Shown here: positions 1-8,531 of the stretch, one piece after another | Position numbering within the stretch: position 1 is the first letter of the stretch | How the letters are laid out: each line of letters starts with the position of its first letter | Source: Pelagibacteraceae bacterium TMED65 | GTDB lineage: Bacteria; Pseudomonadota; Alphaproteobacteria; TMED127 | Length of the DNA: 47,081 nt | Reading direction: 5' to 3' | Assembly (NCBI GenBank): GCA_002167215.1 | Contig: NHDS01000019.1 | Location: forward strand, 17,432 to 64,512 | Translations under genes and position numbers: made by a program | Notes under the pieces: model-generated | What the model was told of the DNA's origin: nothing | What the model saw: only the letters and a program-made list of their open reading frames with translations | Databases searched by the model: none

Positions 1-441
1 AAAGGAAAGATGATATTTTATCCAATTAACAACCCGAAGAGATGTAGGGTAAGGTTCCCAACCCACTTCAAATGCAGGCGGATTGCTCTTAACCCAATCT
101 AAAAGTATTTTTTTATTAAAACGGTTGGTTATATCTCTATTTGTGGAATTAAGATATTCGAAATAATGTTGGTTATACCTCCATAACTTTGTTCTCTCGT
201 TTCCATACCAACCAATATTTTTAAGTAACCCGCTCTGATTTAGAAATAAAAATTCACCTCGGTCATTAAGCAAATTTTTCTCGTTTAGAAGAAATGTCTG
301 AACACACGGTATTTTTCTAAGTGAAGGACGAGTAGAATTATCTGCTTTGGGATTATAAAAAAAATTTTTTAATCTTGCGAAAATCTGTATTGGTTTTAGA
401 TAGTATATCGTAACAAAATAAAGAAGTAACTTACTAAGCAT
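1..441 (-). CDS. Heparinase II/III family protein, N-terminal part (runs off the left edge)
   Basis: Only the first 147 codons are in the window. The gene starts at an ATG at 441-439, with an in-frame TAA a few codons upstream, and continues past base 1. The visible part carries the N-terminal signature of the heparinase II/III-like polysaccharide lyase family: KLWRYNQHYFEYL at about residues 89-101, then NPP and GWEPYPTSLRVVNWIK near the edge. The catalytic beta-sandwich domain would lie outside. Such proteins often sit beside the two-domain oxidoreductase found upstream here (681-2819) in surface-polysaccharide loci. Their role there is uncertain; trimming or editing of acidic polysaccharide is a guess. 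No strong ribosome binding site is visible; AAGG lies about ten bases upstream. Confidence 0.85.
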   Translation of the reverse strand, partial: MLSKLLLYFVTIYYLKPIQIFARLKNFFYNPKADNSTRPSLRKIPCVQTFLLNEKNLLNDRGEFLFLNQSGLLKNIGWYGNERTKLWRYNQHYFEYLNSTNRDITNRFNKKILLDWVKSNPPAFEVGWEPYPTSLRVVNWIKYHLSF

Positions 442-680
442 TAAGTCTTTGCCTTAAATATCTCAATTATCTTAGTGGTCTTTATAGCCTACTGTTTCGA
501 TAGTTACCAGCCTTTACATCCCGCTTTACCGGCAATTCTTTACCATCTACTCAGCAAAAATAATTTATCAAGAAATGGTTTAATTACGTTGGGAGTTTCT
601 TTAATTGATATATCGAGGTCTAACAATTTAACATCATTTTTCTTTATTATGTTTTGAACCACTTATTATTTGAATCTTTA

Positions 681-2819
681 TTACGCTATCAGTTCGTTAG
701 AAATTTGTATTGTGGTTTCTGAGCTTTCTATCAACTCATCAAATGGTATAGGAGTCGGTTTTTTGTGTTGAATTGAGTCAACAAAAGCTTTCACACAATC
801 TATTTGGCCTTTATTTTGAACAAATAATCTCTTTCTTTTAAAATTATTCCAGCCAAAACCCTTCAAAATCTTGTAATTATCGAGCTGTAGTACAGCATTG
901 CCGCAAAATACCTCAACTCTCTCTTTAGGAAATGATTTATTTCCATTGGCTAAATAGTGAATTGTACCAACCGAACCATCATGGAACAAAAGGTTAATGG
1001 TAACATTATCTTCCAAGATATCTGCTCCAAACCCACCTTTGAGCTTTGCAACCTGAAAGCTTTTTATTTTAACACCCACTAAAAACCTCAACAAATCAAC
1101 GAAATGGCAGCCCTCTCCTATTATTCGGCCGCCACCGACATCCTTTGAGTGTATCCAATGATCAAATGGAATTGAACCAGCGTTAACAGTTATTATAATT
1201 GCTTTGGGCTCCCTTTTTTTTTCAATCAAACCTTTCATTTTGGTTATTAAGGGAGAAAAACGCCTGTTAAATCCCACCATCAAGTGTTGTAAGTCAGAGC
1301 GATTTCTATTGAGCCTAGTGTAAGTCTCTTTTATTTCTACTAACTCGGAAATTTTTAAAGCCAAAGGTTTCTCTACAAAAACATGCTTTCCACATTTCAA
1401 GGCTGATATTACCTGCGAGGCATGCACATTGTGAGGCGTAGCTATTACTATAACGTTGGAACTGTTTCTATTTATTACTGAGTTAAAATCAGTTGAAGCC
1501 ATTCTGAATCCAGCTTTTTTTCCAACCTGAATACCATTCGAACCGGAATTACAAACTATAGCATCAAAAGAGACACCAGTTTTTTTAAAAGATGGTATTA
1601 AAACACTTGAGGCATAACTTCCAGCACCAATAAAACTTACACCAGGTTTTTGGTCATTATTTGCTAAAGTTACATCTTCTGAAATTTTGATATAAGATTT
1701 TGTCAGATTTTTTTTTGGTTTGTTTTGATAACAAAGCAAAACACCCAATGCTGATAAATCTTCTAATTTTTCGTAAGCTTTTAAAGCATCATTGAATTGG
1801 AAACGATGAGTGATAAGAGATTTTAAATTAAGAGACCCACTAGACATCAAATCCAAAACGGCCTCAAAGTTTCTTCTAGCTGTCCAGCGAACAAAACCAA
1901 GAGGATAATCTTCTCCACGTTCCTCATAATTGGGATCGTACCGGCCGGGACCATAAGAAGCAGCAACCATAAAAGTGATTTCTTTTTTAAAGAAATCTTC
2001 TCTTCTTAAATTAAGTCCTACAACGCCTATGAGAATGACACGACCTCTTTTTCGAGATATTTCTGCAGCTAAGTGAATAACATCATTTTTTTTTGTTGAC
2101 GCCGCTATAATTACCGCATCGATACCATTTCCACGGGAAAAAATTTTAGCATGGGAAATTGGATCTTCATTTTTAGAAAGATCAACTGTTTGTGCACCAA
2201 ATTTGCGGGCAAGCTGGCATCGTTTTGAATTCATATCAATTGCTAGCACTCGACAACCGTTTGCTATTAATATTTGAACGGTAAGTAGACCGACTAATCC
2301 AAGACCAAACACACAAACCGTTTCACCAATTTTGGGGTCCGCTAAGCGTATACCCTGCATTCCAACTGAGGCTAAAACGCAAAAAGCAGCTGTTTCATCA
2401 TCAACATTGTGGGGTATTTTAGCACACAAGTTTTGAGGAACCACGACGAGCTCAGCATGACTGCCATTTGATATTACTCTATCTCCTTCTTCAAAAAAAT
2501 TAGACTCTGATTTTACCACTATTCCAGCATTACAGTAACCTAAAGAGATTGGCTTATTTAATTTTGATTGAACAGCTTTAAAAGTAGGCAATAAACCATC
2601 GGTATTAATCTTATCCACTACTGCCTTGAGTTTTTCTGGTTGCTGTGAAGCTTTTTTTAAGTACCCAGCTTTACCAAAATTTATAAGCATTTTTTCTGTT
2701 CCAACCGATACTAGTGAGTTTACTGTTTTAATTAATACATGACCCTCTTTTAAAGACGGGCATGGAACGTCTATCAAAGCCGTCGTTCCATCACCTAAAT
2801 TTTGCTGCAACTGTTTCAA
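681..2819 (-). CDS. Two-domain oxidoreductase: MDR dehydrogenase fused to Gfo/Idh/MocA
   Basis: A 712-residue fusion. Residues 1-365 form a zinc-alcohol-dehydrogenase-like (MDR) domain with a Rossmann glycine motif GLGLVG at 172-177. Residues 392-712 form a Gfo/Idh/MocA sugar dehydrogenase with GAG at 398-400 and the family's EKP motif at 483-485. The same fusion is known as a bi-domain oxidoreductase in bacterial exopolysaccharide clusters, usually next to a heparinase II/III gene, as here. The substrate is unknown; two coupled NAD(P)-dependent oxidation and reduction steps on a sugar or sugar nucleotide are plausible. Three bases separate it from the upstream HisF-like gene, so it is probably the distal part of that transcription unit. 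The family call is firm; the function is not. Confidence 0.9.
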   Translation of the reverse strand: MKQLQQNLGDGTTALIDVPCPSLKEGHVLIKTVNSLVSVGTEKMLINFGKAGYLKKASQQPEKLKAVVDKINTDGLLPTFKAVQSKLNKPISLGYCNAGIVVKSESNFFEEGDRVISNGSHAELVVVPQNLCAKIPHNVDDETAAFCVLASVGMQGIRLADPKIGETVCVFGLGLVGLLTVQILIANGCRVLAIDMNSKRCQLARKFGAQTVDLSKNEDPISHAKIFSRGNGIDAVIIAASTKKNDVIHLAAEISRKRGRVILIGVVGLNLRREDFFKKEITFMVAASYGPGRYDPNYEERGEDYPLGFVRWTARRNFEAVLDLMSSGSLNLKSLITHRFQFNDALKAYEKLEDLSALGVLLCYQNKPKKNLTKSYIKISEDVTLANNDQKPGVSFIGAGSYASSVLIPSFKKTGVSFDAIVCNSGSNGIQVGKKAGFRMASTDFNSVINRNSSNVIVIATPHNVHASQVISALKCGKHVFVEKPLALKISELVEIKETYTRLNRNRSDLQHLMVGFNRRFSPLITKMKGLIEKKREPKAIIITVNAGSIPFDHWIHSKDVGGGRIIGEGCHFVDLLRFLVGVKIKSFQVAKLKGGFGADILEDNVTINLLFHDGSVGTIHYLANGNKSFPKERVEVFCGNAVLQLDNYKILKGFGWNNFKRKRLFVQNKGQIDCVKAFVDSIQHKKPTPIPFDELIESSETTIQISNELIA

Positions 2820-2822
2820 TAG

Positions 2823-3602
2823 CTATCTCCTATCACCGTCTGAAAAAATTTCAGACTTCTTAACTTTATCAGGATAGTTAATTAATACGGCTTTAAATTT
2901 TCCCTTGAAAACAAATAAAGAACCGGCACAAGCTCCAATAATTTTAAATTTTTGGAACAAATCTTTTATATGCTGAATTGAACCTGCTCCACCGAGAGCA
3001 GAAATGGGTATTTCTACTGCTGAATAAATGCTGTCAATTAATTCATGATCGTAACCAGTCATTAACCCATCTCTGTCTATTGAATTCACAACTATTTCTC
3101 CAGCTCCTAAATCCTGAATTGATTTAGCCAATGTTGCAATTGGGCTAGAATGTAAATGGTTTCCATTTTGGGAATATACTGAGTATACACCAGTCTTTGG
3201 ATTTTTTTTTACGTCTAAAACAACGACTACACTCTGACATCCAACGATTGAAGCCGCCTCACTTATAATCGAAGGATAATCCAAAGCGATTGAACTAATA
3301 GCTACTTTTTCAACTCCCAGACTGACTATTTTTTTTATCTGATCGACGTTTTTTACTCCTCCTCCATAGCATAAAGGCATCCTACACTCTGCAGCAATAT
3401 TTTTTATCAAGTTATAATCTGGTTCATCTCCATTTTTTGATGCAACAATATCAAGAACTATTAGCTCATCTGCTTCTTTCTCATTAAAGAGCCTAACGGC
3501 ATTTATAGGGTCCCCAATATATCTTGGCTCTTTAAAGTTGAGGGTTTTAACCAAACTTTTGTCTTCAATTAAGAGACACGGTATAATTCGAGGTCTCAGC
3601 AA
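2823..3602 (-). CDS. HisF paralogue of the polysaccharide amidotransferase type
   Basis: A 259-residue (beta/alpha)8 barrel related to imidazole glycerol phosphate synthase subunit HisF. The residue matching the HisF catalytic Asp11 is Leu11 (IIPCLLIED), while Asp130 (VVVLD) is kept. That agrees with a specialised paralogue that relays ammonia rather than making histidine. It overlaps the HisH-like gene by 7 bp and follows a WbpG-like amidotransferase. In Pseudomonas aeruginosa O-antigen synthesis, WbpG with HisH2 and HisF2 converts an N-acetyl group of a mannosaminuronic acid derivative to an acetamidino group. The same role is inferred here, with the sugar substrate unknown. No other histidine-pathway genes are nearby. 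Confidence 0.9.
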   Translation of the reverse strand: MLRPRIIPCLLIEDKSLVKTLNFKEPRYIGDPINAVRLFNEKEADELIVLDIVASKNGDEPDYNLIKNIAAECRMPLCYGGGVKNVDQIKKIVSLGVEKVAISSIALDYPSIISEAASIVGCQSVVVVLDVKKNPKTGVYSVYSQNGNHLHSSPIATLAKSIQDLGAGEIVVNSIDRDGLMTGYDHELIDSIYSAVEIPISALGGAGSIQHIKDLFQKFKIIGACAGSLFVFKGKFKAVLINYPDKVKKSEIFSDGDRR

Positions 3603-4219
3603 GAGTTCAGCTCCGCAAAGTTTTGTAATAAGTTGATGCCTGAAAAATGGCTTTTTTCAGGATGAAATTGAACTCCATAAATATTTTCTCTCTGAGTAAC
3701 TGAACTAAAATCTACCCCATAGTTTGTTATGGCTATTGAAATACTTTTATCTTCGGTTAACACATAAAATGAATGTAAAAAATAGAAAAAATCTTCCACT
3801 GAAATTCCTTTAAATAGCGAATGGTTCTTCCGTGGTTTAACTTTATTCCATCCCATATGCGGAACTTGCAGGGCAAATTTTTCTTTTATGAAATCGAATT
3901 TTCTTACAGTTCCTTTAAACCAACCCAGGCCTTCCATAATACCCTCTTCACTATTCTCTGCCATGATTTGCATTCCAACACAAACGCCAAGGACAGGAAT
4001 TTTTTTTTCAATAACTAGTTCCTCTAGCGGCTCACGCATTCCAGATTTATTAAGTAATGTCATTGCCCAGTCGAATGAACCCACTCCAGGCAAAACTATT
4101 TTTTTTGCTTCTTTTAATTGTTTCGGAGTGCTAGCAATATCAGCTTTGATATTCAGCTTTTTATAAATATTTGCAAAAGCATTGGTATTTCCTAAACCAT
4201 AATCAATTATCGAAATCAT
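3596..4219 (-). CDS. HisH paralogue, glutaminase subunit for sugar amidotransferase
   Basis: A 207-residue class I glutamine amidotransferase. The catalytic triad is complete: Cys80 in GVCVGMQ, and His186 and Glu188 in QFHPEK. It should hydrolyse glutamine and pass ammonia to the HisF-like partner and then to the WbpG-like enzyme. It overlaps both neighbours (4 bp with the upstream amidotransferase, 7 bp with the HisF-like gene), a coupled arrangement that fits a three-protein complex. A true histidine-biosynthesis HisH cannot be excluded by sequence alone, but the context argues for the surface-polysaccharide paralogue. Confidence 0.92.
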   Translation of the reverse strand: MISIIDYGLGNTNAFANIYKKLNIKADIASTPKQLKEAKKIVLPGVGSFDWAMTLLNKSGMREPLEELVIEKKIPVLGVCVGMQIMAENSEEGIMEGLGWFKGTVRKFDFIKEKFALQVPHMGWNKVKPRKNHSLFKGISVEDFFYFLHSFYVLTEDKSISIAITNYGVDFSSVTQRENIYGVQFHPEKSHFSGINLLQNFAELNSC

Positions 4220-5337
4220 CTTTTTCCACCAATTTCAAAACCCAGAAATTTCAGCAATTTAGCTCCAAGAAAATAAAGAGACCTTTGTGACTTATAATCC
4301 CTATGATATTTTTTTGGTATATACATATAACTTTCTAGTTCATTAGCAGAAATTCCGAGTTTAGTAGCAACGTAAGTTATATCATGCTTTATATTTTTTT
4401 CATCGAAAGGGGGCTTTTCTAGCATAGATAGTGCATCCTTTCGTGACATTTGATTTGTCAAAATAAGGCTTGAATATTGGACTTTTCTTGTGTCGAACCC
4501 AAAACGAGAAGGGAGCCAATAACCCTCATAAAATTTTGTAAATCGTGACTCAAAATGTTTTTGAGGATAAGGCTGCCATCCAAACTTTTCTATCAACAAC
4601 TCGACTGCCTCTTCTTTAATATACCTAATTTTATCCAAAGGGCGAATAATCTTAATGCCAAAGAATAAGGGTAAATAAAATTTATGCCACAAAACGTTAG
4701 TTATAGGAAAAGTTGCTAGAGGTTTCTGACCAAATTTTCTATGGATATCTATCAGTTGTACTGAGTCGGATTGATAGTACATCCATTCAACCGGATTCCT
4801 TATGCACTCAGTGGATAAATTTCCTCCTGTTAAAATATATTTTATGTTATACTTTCTCGCAAACTTATACATCGTTGCAAAAAATGCGTGATCTTGAGGC
4901 ACATCTAGATGCGGAACACCTGATTTAAAAAACGCGAGTTGTAGATCTTTCATCTCCTCCCAATTTATGACCTCGGTGTAGAGATCTAGATCTAATTTAT
5001 CCACAATTTTTTCTATGTTATTTACTGCCTCTTTAGAATTCCAACCTCCGTCAACATGAAAGACTAGAGGTCTAAGACCCATTTTCTCCTTAACAAAATA
5101 TGTCAGGTATGAGCTGTCTATGCCTCCGCTCATCCCAATGATGCAGTCAAAGTCATGATTTTTTCCTGCTTTCTTTATTTTTGCGACCAACGAATTGAGT
5201 TCCCCCTCATTTTCAACTTCCCAATTTGGCAGAATATTTTTATAAAAATTTTGACAATGATCGCATAGTCCATGTTTATCAAAGGAGATTCCAGGATCCG
5301 ATATGTCCATAACACAATTCACACATACTTTTATCAT
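4216..5337 (-). CDS. N-acetyl sugar amidotransferase (WbpG/PseA family)
   Basis: A 373-residue PP-loop ATP pyrophosphatase. SGGIDSS at 70-76 is the ATP-binding loop. Four N-terminal cysteines (5, 8, 25, 28) form a CxxC...CxxC zinc-ribbon-like pair. Members of this family (WbpG, PseA, LPS-locus amidotransferases) adenylate a sugar N-acetyl group and replace its oxygen with nitrogen to give an acetamidino group, using ammonia from HisH/HisF partners, which follow directly here. Candidate substrates from this window are a ManNAcA-type sugar (WecB/WecC are present) or the CMP-ulosonate. The WbpA/B/D/E genes needed for the classical 2,3-diacetamido substrate are not in the window. Confidence 0.9.
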   Translation of the reverse strand: MIKVCVNCVMDISDPGISFDKHGLCDHCQNFYKNILPNWEVENEGELNSLVAKIKKAGKNHDFDCIIGMSGGIDSSYLTYFVKEKMGLRPLVFHVDGGWNSKEAVNNIEKIVDKLDLDLYTEVINWEEMKDLQLAFFKSGVPHLDVPQDHAFFATMYKFARKYNIKYILTGGNLSTECIRNPVEWMYYQSDSVQLIDIHRKFGQKPLATFPITNVLWHKFYLPLFFGIKIIRPLDKIRYIKEEAVELLIEKFGWQPYPQKHFESRFTKFYEGYWLPSRFGFDTRKVQYSSLILTNQMSRKDALSMLEKPPFDEKNIKHDITYVATKLGISANELESYMYIPKKYHRDYKSQRSLYFLGAKLLKFLGFEIGGKR

Positions 5338-5456
5338 TTGAGATAACTCATTCTAGTTTCCTACTTTTAGTAGTTTTTGATTTAACTCTAGTATCTTTTT
5401 TCTAATCGAATAAGCGCTCGGATACAAAAAAATAATCACTTTTCAAAACTATTTGT

Positions 5457-6611
5457 TTAACTTAGTGTTTGTGTTTGCTGTATGTTCCTCATGATCGTTT
5501 CCATTTTTTCCATATTCTTTTGATATGAGAACTTTTTTGAAACTTCTTCGATAGCGTTTACAGACAATTCATCACGTAGACTTTCATTATTTATTAGTTT
5601 TCTTAATGATGAACTCAATGATATAACATCTCTTACTTTTACTCTTTCAAAACATTTTTTTTTATTAAAATTCTCGTAGCTCCACTCTAGATCCGAGACC
5701 ACGACTGGCTTACCACAAAACATTGCTTCATAAACACTTTTTGGAGAACTATCAGAGCTAGGTACAGAAACAACAATATCCGCCATATTGTAGCAGTTAG
5801 CCATTTCTAGATAAGTCAATTTACTTAACCAAATCACTTTTTCATTCAGGCCATATTCATTAATTTTAGCTTTCATTTCATCTCCATAATTGTTTCCAAA
5901 TGGAAAGCAGATCATTAGTTTCAAACCAAGACCCTCATCAATTAAACTTTTAAATGCCTTAATAATTATATCTATGTTATAAACGGGCATCATTCCTCGT
6001 GGACTAAAGATTAGTATCTCATCATTTTTCTTTTGAATAATTTTTTTTGTTAATTTTTTTGGGTAAAAAATTGTTGTATCAACGCCATTTTGTATTATGA
6101 AGTTGTCATTCTTTCTTGCTCCAAGTTTATAACCCATCTTCCTCAACAATTGAGAGTCTCCAGTTACAACTTTTGATTTTAAAAATGCTCGTTGAGCCAT
6201 AAATTGGTATATATAATTTTTCTGCGCATTCAATATTATGTCAGAACCCATAGGGGTAAAAATTACAGGTACATTTTTTGAAATGAAAGACGCAAGAAAT
6301 CCATAGTAGAGAGAGTGAGCGTGAACTACATCGATTGAATTCTCTTCAATAATAGTGTCAATTTTTTTAGCAAAGATCTTAACAGAAATTAATTTGTTAA
6401 GTTGATATAGCTTTTGAGATTTTGAGTTCAATAGATTTAAATACCTTCCAAGGATGCCAGTTGAAAGAAAAACTTTTACATTTTCATATGGTTGTGCCTG
6501 CAAATAGTCTTCTTTATCAGAAAATAGGAAAACTTTATGTCTTTTTGTGAAATATTTCACCCAGAGATCTATATGCCAATCCGCAGAACTGCTGATGTAA
6601 AGAATATTCAA
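5457..6611 (-). CDS. Family 4 glycosyltransferase (GT-B)
   Basis: A 384-residue GT-B retaining glycosyltransferase. The N-terminal domain contains DVVHAHSLYYGF and PVIFTPMGSD, typical of the GT4 acceptor domain. A linker near IIQNGVDTTIFYP leads into the nucleotide-sugar domain, where the PKSVYEAMFCGKPVVVSD segment carries the conserved donor-binding glutamate. There is no membrane segment, so it probably works peripherally at the cytoplasmic face, adding one sugar to an undecaprenyl-linked repeat unit. The donor is not predictable. It lies 119 bp upstream of the amidotransferase trio in transcription order; the gap shows no clear terminator. Confidence 0.88.
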   Translation of the reverse strand: MNILYISSSADWHIDLWVKYFTKRHKVFLFSDKEDYLQAQPYENVKVFLSTGILGRYLNLLNSKSQKLYQLNKLISVKIFAKKIDTIIEENSIDVVHAHSLYYGFLASFISKNVPVIFTPMGSDIILNAQKNYIYQFMAQRAFLKSKVVTGDSQLLRKMGYKLGARKNDNFIIQNGVDTTIFYPKKLTKKIIQKKNDEILIFSPRGMMPVYNIDIIIKAFKSLIDEGLGLKLMICFPFGNNYGDEMKAKINEYGLNEKVIWLSKLTYLEMANCYNMADIVVSVPSSDSSPKSVYEAMFCGKPVVVSDLEWSYENFNKKKCFERVKVRDVISLSSSLRKLINNESLRDELSVNAIEEVSKKFSYQKNMEKMETIMRNIQQTQTLS

Positions 6612-6628
6612 TTTAAGTCCTAACTTTA

Positions 6629-6994
6629 CTATTTTTTCATTGAGTTGAAGGTTGAAATTCGAATATTGAGAGTATTTAATCTCAGAGAATATAAATCTAA
6701 ATTTGCCACTGAAAAATAGAGTTTTTTGCAGTAGTAATAGGAAATTTCTAAAATTTTATATTTTGGTTTAAAAACTATTACATTGTACAAAACGTCTAAA
6801 GTATGAACATTCAATTTGTAGAGACTAAAGCGCGAACATACAATATATTGCAAAAAATTATTTAATTTATAACCAAATCTAACAGAAAACAGCTTTTTCT
6901 CAAAAGCTAGTAGTCTTTTGCTCTGTCCACTTGATTTAATATTTTTTTTAAAATTATTATTCAAAATCATCAATTTATTTATCTCTACTACCAT
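6629..6994 (-). CDS. Hypothetical protein, possibly not a functional gene
   Basis: An open frame of 121 codons between the Wzy-like gene and the GT4 gene. I recognise no family, domain or catalytic motif. The product is rich in Lys, Asn, Leu, Tyr and Phe, as random AT-rich sequence would be. It has no convincing membrane segments and contains near-repeats of the form L-x-L-x-x-L (NLDLYSLRLNTLNIRIS). Several starts are possible near the N-terminus (Met1, Met9). In favour of coding: it fits neatly between two same-strand genes, with 17 bp to the next start. A decayed transferase remnant is an equally good explanation. Confidence 0.35.
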   Translation of the reverse strand: MVVEINKLMILNNNFKKNIKSSGQSKRLLAFEKKLFSVRFGYKLNNFLQYIVCSRFSLYKLNVHTLDVLYNVIVFKPKYKILEISYYYCKKLYFSVANLDLYSLRLNTLNIRISTFNSMKK

Positions 6995-7017
6995 TTTTCA
7001 TAATTAAGATATTTGTG

Positions 7018-8172
7018 TTAATTTTTCCTCACAGATTGGATTTGTAAATCTGATTGATTAGACAAGTACTCGTAAAAAGCAGACATAAAGGAAAATACAA
7101 TTAAGGTATATACATGTAAGGTTAATTCTAATGTTGAACCTGATATAAAAATTGAAAATACAAATGTGAGCCTCATAATCCTATATTTTTCTGAAAAATT
7201 TCTTAATACTCTTAAGTATAAATAGTAGAAAAGCAGAAGACCTAAAATGCCTACTGCATTAAATACTTCTAAGAGCTCGTTATGCATATCAAAATGAACG
7301 CCCCTCGAGCTATGGAGAAATGGAAATATTATCGAGTACCATTTAATATTATCAAAATAGCTGTTGATATTGTCGGCTCTTATAGTCAAGCTGCTCATCC
7401 CAGTACTGTCTGCCCAGTAAGGTAATGTAAATATCCAAAATATTGCAAATGAAATAGAGACAAAAATCGTGAGTTGATAAATAATTTTTGTTTTTATAAA
7501 TCGCATAAAATATGACCCTGTGACTAAGGACATTACAACTAACAGAATTAACAATGCAGTGACATTAACAGATAAAATAGCAATACCGATTGTTAAAATG
7601 CAGCCTATTATAAATAAAATAAAAGAGTAAGATCCTATTATTGCAATAAGAGGAATAAATATGAAGGCAAAGTACTGTTCAAAATTGTAGATTTTCATGC
7701 TTGGAAAAATGAATGAGTTTCGTCCGTAAGCAAAAAAACTTAACCAGGTTAAAACTAAAATTGAAAAGTAACTAAAAACAATAAACCTCTCAATTTTTAG
7801 CGAGTGCTCTAGAGAATAGTAATTTAACCTGAAATAGTGTTTAAATACCGTAAGCAAAGAAACAAATACATTCATCCAGATAAGTGTTTTAAGCAGTCCA
7901 AAATTAAGGGCGCCATTATAAATACTGCCTATGAAAAAGACTGCAATAGAATACAGGATAAAAATTACTAATATTTTATCTTGAAATATTTGTTCTGAAA
8001 ACTTGAACAAAAGTATTACAATTGCGAAAAAAGAAATTGGTAGTGTAAGAAGATAGGGTGAGGCTACACCTCCAACCCTATCAAGCCCTATCTGACCACC
8101 AGGAGAAAATGATATAAATACAGGTACAAGTATAAGCAATACCAGTAATTTTTTTTTATTTAAAGCAAACAT
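7018..8172 (-). CDS. Wzy-like O-antigen/capsule polymerase
   Basis: A 384-residue integral membrane protein with roughly ten to twelve hydrophobic segments. A larger hydrophilic loop around residues 250-305 contains RADNINSYFDNIKW and HSSRGVHFDMHNELLEVFN. A loop with Arg and His just before the last helices, with the pattern H-N-x-x-L-E, is typical of Wzy polymerases and WaaL-type ligases. In a locus with an undecaprenyl-linked repeat-unit flippase, the polymerase role is most likely; a ligase is the alternative. Start: ATG at 8172, with only a weak CTGGG upstream. A 359-bp intergenic region precedes it, so it may have its own promoter. Confidence 0.8.
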   Translation of the reverse strand: MFALNKKKLLVLLILVPVFISFSPGGQIGLDRVGGVASPYLLTLPISFFAIVILLFKFSEQIFQDKILVIFILYSIAVFFIGSIYNGALNFGLLKTLIWMNVFVSLLTVFKHYFRLNYYSLEHSLKIERFIVFSYFSILVLTWLSFFAYGRNSFIFPSMKIYNFEQYFAFIFIPLIAIIGSYSFILFIIGCILTIGIAILSVNVTALLILLVVMSLVTGSYFMRFIKTKIIYQLTIFVSISFAIFWIFTLPYWADSTGMSSLTIRADNINSYFDNIKWYSIIFPFLHSSRGVHFDMHNELLEVFNAVGILGLLLFYYLYLRVLRNFSEKYRIMRLTFVFSIFISGSTLELTLHVYTLIVFSFMSAFYEYLSNQSDLQIQSVRKN

Positions 8173-8531
8173 CCCAGATTAAAAAACTTTCCAACATATT
8201 TGATATTCATTAGTATCTATAACTAATATCATTCATAAGGTAAAATACTCTTTGAAAATCCACATCCACAAATATCAAAGTTTATAAAGGCTGTTAAAAA
8301 ATGATTAGCTCTATAGAATTGCTTTTTTTATCAATTTAAATGCCCATTTCGTGGGATAGTCTCGTTAATTAAAAAATCGACAGCTCGAATGAATTAACCT
8401 ACTAACTTTAAATTTCATTTTTTCCTATTGTAATTACGTGCGTTTTTAAAAGAACATGATCAAAGATAAAAAAAAAGTAGTTTTGCTGTATTAATACCGT
8501 TACAATTTTTATAAAGTTCAGAAGTAGAAGT
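8173..8531. other. Intergenic region between wecC and the Wzy-like gene
   Basis: 359 bp of AT-rich DNA with no gene that I can support on either strand. It contains a 6-bp inverted repeat, ATTAGT (8209-8214) and ACTAAT (8222-8227), with a 7-base loop, 37 bp upstream of the Wzy-like start. That could be a regulatory site or chance in AT-rich sequence. No stem followed by a T-run was found that would qualify as a terminator for wecC. Confidence 0.4.

Noticed and set aside
475..657. Plus-strand 60-codon frame at the left end
   Set aside because: No family match, opposite strand to all neighbours and no ribosome binding site. It lies in the gap between the two-domain oxidoreductase and the heparinase-like gene.
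540..662. Minus-strand 40-codon frame (GTG start) after the two-domain oxidoreductase, encoding KLLDLDISIKETPNVIKPFL
   Set aside because: Composition looks somewhat protein-like, but it is very short, has no ribosome binding site and no recognised family. It may be a remnant.
2823..4219. Reading hisF and hisH as part of histidine biosynthesis
   Set aside because: HisF lacks Asp11, no other his genes are nearby, and both genes are coupled to a WbpG-like amidotransferase.
8209..8227. 6-bp inverted repeat before the Wzy-like gene as an operator
   Set aside because: Too short to separate from chance in AT-rich DNA; mentioned only in the description of the gap.
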